27,572 bases of DNA, from positions 1-27,572 of the forward strand of contig NZ_QFPF01000022.1 of NCBI RefSeq assembly GCF_003248605.1, read 5' to 3'. The position numbers and the translations under genes are program-made. The notes beneath the pieces are model-generated. The model searched no databases, was not told the origin of the DNA, and saw nothing but the letters and a program-made list of their open reading frames with translations. This document shows positions 23,041-27,572 of this stretch, piece by piece (position 1 is the stretch's first letter; each line of letters opens with the position of its first letter). The stretch is from Microbacterium sp. (GTDB taxonomy: Bacteria; Actinomycetota; Actinomycetes; Actinomycetales; Microbacteriaceae).

Positions 23041-23560
23041 CGTTCATGCGATTGCCGCAGTTGCCGGTGTCGCAGTAGCGCTTGGAGCCGTTGCGCGAGA
23101 AGTCGATGTAGACCGCCCGGCAGTCGTCGGCGGAGCACTCGCGCACGCGGCTGTACTCGTCCGCGCGGATGACGTCGACGAACGCCATGGCCGTCTCGAC
23201 GAGGATACGTGTCGCGAGAGGCTCGTCGTCGGCCGCGGCGTGGATGTGCCAGTCGTAGTCGTCGTGGATCACGAGCTGGGGGAGCGCGCCGCCCGCGCGC
23301 AGGAGCGCATTGACGAGGGGCACGGCGCCGTCGCGGTCGACGCCCCAGAGATCGAGCAGCGGCCGGCGGATGTCGCGGAGCTGCGCGAGTTCGGTCTCGT
23401 CGCGACGGACCGCGCCGGAGTAGCGGTGGGTGTCGAGGAAGTCGGCGGCGTCCTCGATCGAGGAGAGGCGATCCACGTGGTCGTCGGCGGCATCGGGATG
23501 GGTGTTCACGAGATCGGCGGCGGCGCGGAGGGCGACTTCTGTGTCATGGGCGAAGACCAT
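22988..23560 (-). CDS. CGNR zinc-finger transcriptional regulator
   Basis: The 190-residue protein has an N-terminal ABATE-like domain (DTEVALRAAADLVNTHPD ... YDWHIHA) and a C-terminal CGNR zinc finger. The finger reads C-x4-C (RECSADDCRAVYID), then RYCDTGNCGNRMNV, ending in the basic RRRQARQAPRG. Such proteins are thought to bind DNA through the zinc finger. I chose ATG 23560 (MVFAHDTE) because AGGAG lies 6 nt upstream; the frame itself extends to 23593. Its 3' end runs 53 bp into the convergent hydrolase gene. It is divergent from an EamA exporter, the likely target, with an inverted repeat between them. Confidence 0.9.
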   Translation of the reverse strand: MVFAHDTEVALRAAADLVNTHPDAADDHVDRLSSIEDAADFLDTHRYSGAVRRDETELAQLRDIRRPLLDLWGVDRDGAVPLVNALLRAGGALPQLVIHDDYDWHIHAAADDEPLATRILVETAMAFVDVIRADEYSRVRECSADDCRAVYIDFSRNGSKRYCDTGNCGNRMNVNAYRRRQARQAPRGSA

Positions 23561-23585
23561 ATTGACTCCTGACGAGGCGGGCGCT

Positions 23586-23622
23586 ACTGTCACCAGTGTA
23601 ATTGCATGTGACTCATGACAGT
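23586..23622. promoter_or_regulatory. Inverted repeat between the CGNR and EamA genes (candidate operator)
   Basis: ACTGTCA (23586-23592) and TGACAGT (23616-23622) form a perfect 7-bp dyad with half-site centres 30 bp apart, about three helical turns. Within it are possible -10 boxes on each strand: TGTAAT (23597-23602, plus) and TACACT (23600-23595, minus). Confidence 0.55.
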
Positions 23623-23633
23623 GGGACCCGCCC

Positions 23634-24611
23634 GTGGCTCAGACCCTCGCCGCGCCGATCATCGCGCCGCACACTCCCGCCCGCTCGCTCGGCGTGCTGA
23701 CCGGCCTCGCCTCGGCCCTGGCGTTCGCCTCGAGCGGACCGTTTCTGAAGGCGCTCGTCGAGTCGGGCTGGTCGACGGGTGCGGCCGCCACGATGAGGAT
23801 GTCGGGCGCGGCGGTCGTGCTGCTGCCCGTGCTCATCATCGCCCTCCGTCGCGATCCGCGCCTGTTCCACCGCCACGGATGGATCATCCTCGGCTTCGCG
23901 CTCACGGGAGTGGTGGGGTGCCAGGTGTTCTATCTCTCCGCGCTGCAGCGCATGCCGGTCGCGGTCGCGCTCCTGGTGCAGTATCTGGCGCCGGTCCTGC
24001 TGGTCGTCTGGGCATGGGCCCGCACGCGGCGAGCACCGGGCGGCCGCGTGCTCGCGGGGTCGGCGGTGAGCCTGGCGGGTCTGGTGCTGGTGATCGATCT
24101 CGGCGGCGCGTCGGTGGACGCGCTCGGGATCCTCTTCGCGCTCGGCGCGGCCGTGTCGATGGGGGCGTACTTCGTGCTCTCGGAGCGGGCGGGCGACGAT
24201 CTTCCCCCGCTGACGCTGGCGGCCGCGGGTCTCGCGGTGGGATCCGTGATCTCGGCACTGCTCTGCGTCGTGGGAGTGATGCCCTTCACCGCGTCCACGG
24301 CCGATGTGCAGCTCGCCGGCGCGACTGTCGCGTGGTTCGTGCCTCTGGGGTGGGTCGTGGTCATCGCGACGGCCCTCGCGTACAGCCTCGGCGTCGTCGC
24401 TGTCACCCAGGTGGGGTCGCGGGTGGCCTCTTTCGTCGGTCTGTCGGAGGTGCTCTTCGCGGTCGTGTTCGCCTGGATGATCCTCGGCGAGACGCCGACG
24501 CCGGTGCAGCTGCTGGGGGGTGCGGTGCTGGTCGCGGGTGTCGTGCTCGTGCGCGCCGGCACGCCCGCGCGGGCGCACGAGGCTCGGCTCCCGGAGATCC
24601 CCTCGACGTGA
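23634..24611 (+). CDS. EamA-family drug/metabolite exporter
   Basis: The 325-residue integral membrane protein has ten hydrophobic helices in two repeated EamA halves. The first starts SLGVLTGLASALAFASSG and has the signature VQYLAPVLLVVWAW; the second repeats the pattern with GVVAVTQVGSRVASFVGLSEVLFAVVFAWMILGE. DMT transporters export amino acids, metabolites or toxic compounds; the substrate is unknown. The start GTG 23634 gives MAQTLAAPII, with a weak GTGGGA ribosome site. It shares a 73-nt divergent region with the CGNR regulator, which probably controls it. Confidence 0.9.
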   Translation: MAQTLAAPIIAPHTPARSLGVLTGLASALAFASSGPFLKALVESGWSTGAAATMRMSGAAVVLLPVLIIALRRDPRLFHRHGWIILGFALTGVVGCQVFYLSALQRMPVAVALLVQYLAPVLLVVWAWARTRRAPGGRVLAGSAVSLAGLVLVIDLGGASVDALGILFALGAAVSMGAYFVLSERAGDDLPPLTLAAAGLAVGSVISALLCVVGVMPFTASTADVQLAGATVAWFVPLGWVVVIATALAYSLGVVAVTQVGSRVASFVGLSEVLFAVVFAWMILGETPTPVQLLGGAVLVAGVVLVRAGTPARAHEARLPEIPST

Positions 24612-24668
24612 GGGAGGTCTCCCGTCCACACGAGTGTGAGCGGCGGATGTCTCGGTTGGCGAGCTAAC

Positions 24669-24674
24669 TAGACT
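24669..24674 (+). promoter_or_regulatory. Candidate -10 box for the marR-type gene
   Basis: TAGACT lies 53 nt before ATG 24728 and would give a leader of about 47 nt containing AGGAG. The preceding GTTGGCGAGCTAAC is a weak dyad. Confidence 0.45.
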
Positions 24675-24727
24675 GGGGCCTCACGCGCCCGGCTCTCGGG
24701 GGTGCGTCCCGGCGAACAGGAGCGATG

Positions 24728-25174
24728 ATGCGCACCGAAGAGCTCACCCTGGACGCGGCGCGTTCGATGGAGCGCCTGCGACTCGCCGAATCCCGGCTCG
24801 CGCGCCGCCGGCAGACGGAGTGCGGTCCCAGTGAGAATGCGCGTGCCGCGATGCGATTCATCCTCGAGCGTGCAGACGCGGGCGACGCGGCGACGCCGCG
24901 GGGGATCGCCGAGTACCTGGGCATCTCGTCCCCGTCGGTGTCGGCGATCCTCGACAGGCTGCACGCGGGAGGCATGATCGCTTTCGAGCCTCATCCGCAG
25001 GATCGCCGCAGCAAGCTCGTCGTGCCCTTCGACCGGTCGACCGACATCGATCGACTCGATCCGCTCACCGCCCGTATCCGGGATCTCGCAGAAGAGCTCT
25101 CGCCGGACGCGGCGGCCGAGATAGCCCGCTTCCTCGACATGATCACGGATGCCGTCGAGCGGGAGTGCGCGTAG
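24728..25174 (+). CDS. MarR-family transcriptional regulator
   Basis: This is a 148-residue winged-helix protein. The helix-turn-helix is TPRGIAEYLGISSPSVSAILDRLHAGGM and the wing is PHPQDRRSKLVVPF, both typical of MarR. N- and C-terminal helices that form the dimer interface flank them. ATG 24728 is preferred over 24725 because AGGAG (24718-24722) then stands 5 nt away. There is no nearby efflux gene on the same strand except the EamA transporter upstream, which is a possible target but already has the CGNR regulator. The stop is 1 nt from the stop of the convergent DUF7882 gene. Confidence 0.88.
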   Translation: MRTEELTLDAARSMERLRLAESRLARRRQTECGPSENARAAMRFILERADAGDAATPRGIAEYLGISSPSVSAILDRLHAGGMIAFEPHPQDRRSKLVVPFDRSTDIDRLDPLTARIRDLAEELSPDAAAEIARFLDMITDAVERECA

Positions 25175-25175
25175 G

Positions 25176-25475
25176 TCAGACCTCTGCCGGCTCGGGGCCG
25201 AGTGCGAGTCCGTGGGGCCCGCTCGCGTCGTCCATGAGTGCGTCGACCCAGTGCCGGTTGATGGTCGGCGTGCGACTGCCGAAGAAGTGCAGGGTCATCG
25301 GAACGGCCGGATGGATCCACACGCTGCGGTGTCCTGAGCCGTCGCTCGTGGGAAGATGCAGGAAAAAAGGCTCGGCCCGACGCATCTTGTTGCTCAGGAC
25401 GATACGCAGGTGCGCGAGGGCTCGATCGTCGATGTCGAACGATTGCGCCATGGCGCCATAAACGAGTCTGCCCAC
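25176..25475 (-). CDS. DUF7882-like small protein
   Basis: The 99-residue protein starts at GTG 25475 (MGRLVYGAMAQSFDID). It contains LAHLRIVLSNKMRRAEPF, VWIHPAVPMTLHFFGSRTP and INRHWVDALMDDASGP. I recognise this layout from a family common in Microbacteriaceae, sometimes mislabelled 'ATP-dependent DNA ligase' though it has no ligase motif. Many such genomes carry several copies, and the function is unknown. TACTCT lies exactly 6 nt before the GTG, giving a leaderless transcript. A near-palindrome and direct repeats lie just upstream. Confidence 0.78.
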   Translation of the reverse strand: MGRLVYGAMAQSFDIDDRALAHLRIVLSNKMRRAEPFFLHLPTSDGSGHRSVWIHPAVPMTLHFFGSRTPTINRHWVDALMDDASGPHGLALGPEPAEV

Positions 25476-25481
25476 AAAATC

Positions 25482-25487
25482 AGAGTA
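25482..25487 (-). promoter_or_regulatory. Leaderless -10 box for DUF7882 gene
   Basis: TACTCT on the minus strand lies 6 nt before GTG 25475. Confidence 0.6.
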
Positions 25488-25497
25488 CACGGCCTGC

Positions 25498-25529
25498 ACG
25501 CCTAACCAGATCTGCTTAGGACGCCTAAC
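25498..25529. repeat. Near-perfect palindrome with flanking direct repeats
   Basis: Positions 25501-25520 read CCTAAcCAGATCTGcTTAGG, palindromic except for one central pair on each side. ACGCCTAAC occurs at 25498-25506 and again at 25521-25529, and a degenerate CGGCTAAC follows at about 25553. The element covers the -35 zone of the DUF7882 promoter. Confidence 0.6.
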
Positions 25530-25609
25530 TACCTGTCGGGGGCTGAGGTCGACGGCTAACGTCTCGGGCCCTCGGCCGCAACCCCATCGACCGCACAGGG
25601 GCGCCACCA

Positions 25610-25615
25610 TACCGT
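25610..25615 (+). promoter_or_regulatory. Leaderless -10 box for the 63-residue gene
   Basis: TACCGT lies 7 nt before ATG 25623, the same geometry as the other leaderless genes in the window. Confidence 0.5.
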
Positions 25616-25622
25616 GGGGTGC

Positions 25623-25814
25623 ATGATCTTCCTCCTGGCCGGTGGTCCGCGCGACGGGCAGTTGGTCGATGAGGTGCCGGTGGGCTACGTGACCGAGAGG
25701 ACGCTCGGGGGATCGATCGAGATCCTCGAGGGGCTGATGGCCGTCACGGCGCGGTGGGCAGGGCCTCGTCCTCTGCCGCGTGCGGGTGGCTCCGGGCGGC
25801 GGGCGCTGCGCTGA
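25623..25814 (+). CDS. Hypothetical protein of 63 residues
   Basis: It begins MIFLLAGGPRDGQLVDEVPVG, a pattern seen in small actinobacterial and phage-like proteins (LxGGPxDGQ). The C-terminus is basic (RALR). No signal, membrane helix or catalytic motif is visible. ATG 25623 is preferred to GTG 25614 because of the TACCGT box 7 nt before it. The stop lies 9 nt from the stop of the convergent quinone oxidoreductase. I cannot assign a function; the coding call rests on the promoter geometry, the N-terminal motif and codon composition. Confidence 0.6.
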   Translation: MIFLLAGGPRDGQLVDEVPVGYVTERTLGGSIEILEGLMAVTARWAGPRPLPRAGGSGRRALR

Positions 25815-25823
25815 CGCGAACCC

Positions 25824-26810
25824 TCAACGCCGCGACTCGACGACGTCGCGGGCCTTGATGATCGGGAACGGGTTCACCGGGTGCGTGCCCAAGACCACCT
25901 TGCCCCGCGAATGCAGGCGCTGCAGGTCGGCATAGGCGTCGGCGACCCGGCCGAGCGGGTAGAAGCCGGAGATCAGCAGGGTGAACGCTCGACGTGCGGC
26001 GAGGGCGACGGCCCGCTCGAGGAGGGCGGTGCCGTGCGCCATCGATTCGGGGTCGTCGCGCAGCAGCGCCAGCTCGACGTCGCGTCTGTCCGCGCTCGAA
26101 CGGAAGCGGGATGCCGGAACACCCAGTTCCTCCGCCACCTCGCGGCCGTCCTGTCCGAAGTTGTCGATGAACGCGGTCACCCCCTGGGGCGCCGCCTTGC
26201 GAATCCGGTCGGCGATGCCCTCGCCGTATCGGATCGGGATGATCCCGAGCTGGCGCAGATAGTCGAAGTTGCGGTCGCCGCACGTGCCGATGACCCGCGC
26301 GCCGAGGTGCGCCGCGATCTGCGCCTCCACGCTTCCCACCCCACCCGCGGCGGCGGAGATCACGACGGTGTCGCCTGAGCCGATCGACAGGGAGTCGAGG
26401 GTGTCGAGGGCGGTCGCGGCGGCCAGGTACAGCCCACCGGCGACCTCCCACGGCACCGTGCGTGGGCGACGGACCAGCGCCGCCGTGCTCACCGTGAGAT
26501 GCGTCGCCTGCGCGCCCGAGCGAAGGTGACCCACCACCTCCGTGCCCGGTGCCCACCCCTGCGCGCCCGATCCGCACGCCAGGACGATGCCGGCGAAATC
26601 ACTGCCGGAGCGCCGGGGGAACTCCTCGCCCCACTCCTGTTCGCGACCCGCCCGGAGGAGGGCGTCGATGTGGCTGATACCCGCGGTGACCACTTCGATC
26701 ACGACCTCGTCGGTTCCGGGTGGCCGCAGATCCCGCTCCCGGAGGACGAGCACGTCCGGTTCGCCCGGGGTGTCGTACTCGACGACGGTGGCGCTGGTGG
26801 GGATCTTCAT
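25824..26810 (-). CDS. Zinc-less NADP-dependent quinone oxidoreductase
   Basis: The 328-residue protein belongs to the MDR superfamily (zeta-crystallin/quinone oxidoreductase group). The GroES-like N-terminal domain has GEPDVLVLRERDLRPP and ISHIDALLRAG. The nucleotide-binding domain follows with VVISAAAGGVGSVEAQIAAHLGARVIGTC, and the C-terminus has SRGKVVLGTHP. The zinc-binding cysteines of alcohol dehydrogenases are absent. I placed the start at ATG 26810 (MKIPTSATVVEYD) because GAAGGGA is 7 nt upstream; ATG 26846 would add 12 residues that do not resemble the family. Substrate is unknown; a MarR regulator and a small protein lie nearby, but no clear operon is formed. Confidence 0.88.
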   Translation of the reverse strand: MKIPTSATVVEYDTPGEPDVLVLRERDLRPPGTDEVVIEVVTAGISHIDALLRAGREQEWGEEFPRRSGSDFAGIVLACGSGAQGWAPGTEVVGHLRSGAQATHLTVSTAALVRRPRTVPWEVAGGLYLAAATALDTLDSLSIGSGDTVVISAAAGGVGSVEAQIAAHLGARVIGTCGDRNFDYLRQLGIIPIRYGEGIADRIRKAAPQGVTAFIDNFGQDGREVAEELGVPASRFRSSADRRDVELALLRDDPESMAHGTALLERAVALAARRAFTLLISGFYPLGRVADAYADLQRLHSRGKVVLGTHPVNPFPIIKARDVVESRR

Positions 26811-27318
26811 GGGCCCGTCCCTTCGCTCGACGATGAGCGCTCTCATGGTACGGCCGCCGCAGGGGGTCGAGGGTCGATCGACCGCATCGTAGGCCCGCCC
26901 GAGGCTCGGGATCCGGCCGTCCGCGCGTGTCCGCCACCCGGGGGACAGTGTCCCCCAAAGGGGAGGGATGCTGTCCCCCAAAAGGGCGACAGACCCTAGT
27001 CAGGAACTGTTTCCGGCTCTGAGCGCCTCGATGACGAACAGATGAAGCCTTGCTGGGAACGCCGTGAAAGCGCGAGACCACCGATCGCTCGGAAAGGGCC
27101 GCCCGGCCTGCGAGATATATCGGGCCTGTCCGCCGGACGGTGGACGAGCGGGCAGGGTTACGGTCCTGTGAATCCTGGTCGGACGGTCTTTTCGTGCGCC
27201 CCGGCGGGGTCACACTCGAGTCAACTTCACAAACCCCCAGCGTCGCGGGACCCACAAGGCCATCGATCACACGAGGGGTGCGGATGTTCATGGGTACCCC
27301 GAGCTCTACCTGTTCGCG
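26811..27318. other. Long intergenic region before the glycosyltransferase
   Basis: This 508-nt gap lies between the quinone oxidoreductase start and the first possible glycosyltransferase start. It holds a palindrome and a direct repeat at 26940-26982. A hairpin (CCTGTCCGC 27125-27133 with GCGGGCAGG 27148-27156, one G-U) and the palindrome GATATATC near 27114 follow. I see no convincing small gene, RNA gene or known riboswitch. The size suggests a regulated promoter with a long leader, but no single -10 stands out. Confidence 0.5.
26940..26982. repeat. GTCCCCC palindrome and direct repeat
   Basis: GGGGGACA-G-TGTCCCCC (26940-26956) is a perfect 17-nt dyad. The right arm plus AAA, TGTCCCCCAAA, recurs at 26972-26982, 23 bp (about two turns) further on. 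This spacing suits two regulator molecules on the same DNA face. Confidence 0.6.
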
Positions 27319-27572
27319 GTGTACTCACTGCTCATCTGGGGGCTGTGGCTCACGAAGCTGCTGCTCAGCCAGCGCTACCGCCCGTACACCGAGCCCTACG
27401 CCATCGGCACGAGCGTGATCATCCCGGTCGTCGACGAACCGCTGGATCTCTTCCGTGACGTCCTGCGCCGCATCGTGGACCAGAAGCCCGACGAGATCAT
27501 CGTGGTCATCAACGGCGCCCGCAACCTCGCGCTGGAGGGTGTCTGCGCCGAGTTCGCGCCGCAGGTGCACTG
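27319..27572 (+). CDS. Membrane-anchored family 2 glycosyltransferase, N-terminal fragment
   Basis: The frame open from 27172 to the window end encodes YPELYLFAVYSLLIWGLWLT (a membrane helix), then LLLSQRYRPYTEPYAIGTS. The GT2 fold starts at VIIPVVDEPLDLFRDVLRR, followed by DEIIVVINGARN. This matches the start of hyaluronan-synthase-like processive glycosyltransferases that make and often export polysaccharide. The rest lies beyond the window. The start is unclear: in this frame no ATG, GTG or TTG occurs between the stop at 27169-27171 and GTG 27319, which would cut the helix short (MYSLLIWGLW). ATG 27284 and 27290 are in another frame, so a one-base error or frameshift near 27297-27300 is possible. 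Confidence 0.8.
   Translation, partial: MYSLLIWGLWLTKLLLSQRYRPYTEPYAIGTSVIIPVVDEPLDLFRDVLRRIVDQKPDEIIVVINGARNLALEGVCAEFAPQVH

Noticed and set aside
27001..27318. Riboswitch in the leader of the glycosyltransferase (c-di-AMP, c-di-GMP or cobalamin type)
   Set aside because: I see hairpins but none of the conserved core segments of these classes that I know; a covariance-model search would be needed.
1..27572. Mobile element, prophage, CRISPR, defence island or tRNA-linked island
   Set aside because: No transposase, integrase, phage protein, regular spacer array, tRNA-like fold or change in base composition was seen.

Overview
The window is a high-GC, gene-dense stretch of an actinobacterial chromosome. 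The protein sequences, the small DUF7882-type and DUF3099-type proteins, and the many start codons sitting 6-7 nt after a TANNNT box point to Microbacteriaceae, most likely Microbacterium or a close relative (inference from remembered family resemblance; no search was run). Nothing looks like a phage, transposon, CRISPR array, tRNA or rRNA. It is mainly core metabolism.

Layout. 1-4 kb: the 5' part of transketolase (minus), then heme O synthase ctaB (plus), a small membrane protein (minus) and heme A synthase ctaA (minus). 4.2-8.3 kb: a SUF iron-sulfur operon in the order sufB-sufD-Rieske protein-sufC-DUF59 protein, without sufR, sufS or sufU. 8.4-9.7 kb: a membrane-anchored thioredoxin-like protein and a CcdA-type thiol electron carrier. 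9.7-13.3 kb: a MalY/PatB-type C-S lyase, BioY, and an ABC-F ATPase. 13.3-15.3 kb: a minus-strand cluster of SURF1, a small Cys/His protein and a DUF3099 protein, coupled by 4-nt overlaps, then a DUF4190 protein. 15.5-17.6 kb: FabG, an alpha/beta hydrolase and SerB. 17.6-20.1 kb: divergent glgC and a GT4 glycogen-synthase-like gene (probably glgM). 20.1-21.3 kb: a YlmA/ModF-like ABC ATPase and ribosomal protein L31 type B. 21.3-27 kb: a DnaQ-type exonuclease, an alpha/beta hydrolase, a CGNR zinc-finger regulator divergent from an EamA exporter, a MarR regulator, DUF7882, a 63-residue protein and a zinc-less quinone oxidoreductase. The window ends in the start of a membrane-anchored family 2 glycosyltransferase.

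How the genes fit together. CtaB, CtaA and SURF1 all serve assembly of the heme-copper cytochrome oxidase. The SUF operon supplies Fe-S clusters, and the adjoining thioredoxin/CcdA pair could move reducing equivalents across the membrane. GlgC makes ADP-glucose and its divergent partner uses it.

The most striking sequence-level signal is regulatory. At least ten genes have a TANNNT hexamer exactly 6-7 nt before the start codon, the geometry of leaderless transcripts. This also decides several start codons. Other points of interest are a palindrome between the two facing glgC/glgM -10 boxes, a dyad between the CGNR and EamA genes, a near-perfect 20-bp palindrome with direct repeats upstream of DUF7882, a TGTCCCCCAAA repeat pair near the right end, and a missing start codon for the terminal glycosyltransferase. 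I did not find a convincing undescribed multi-gene system.
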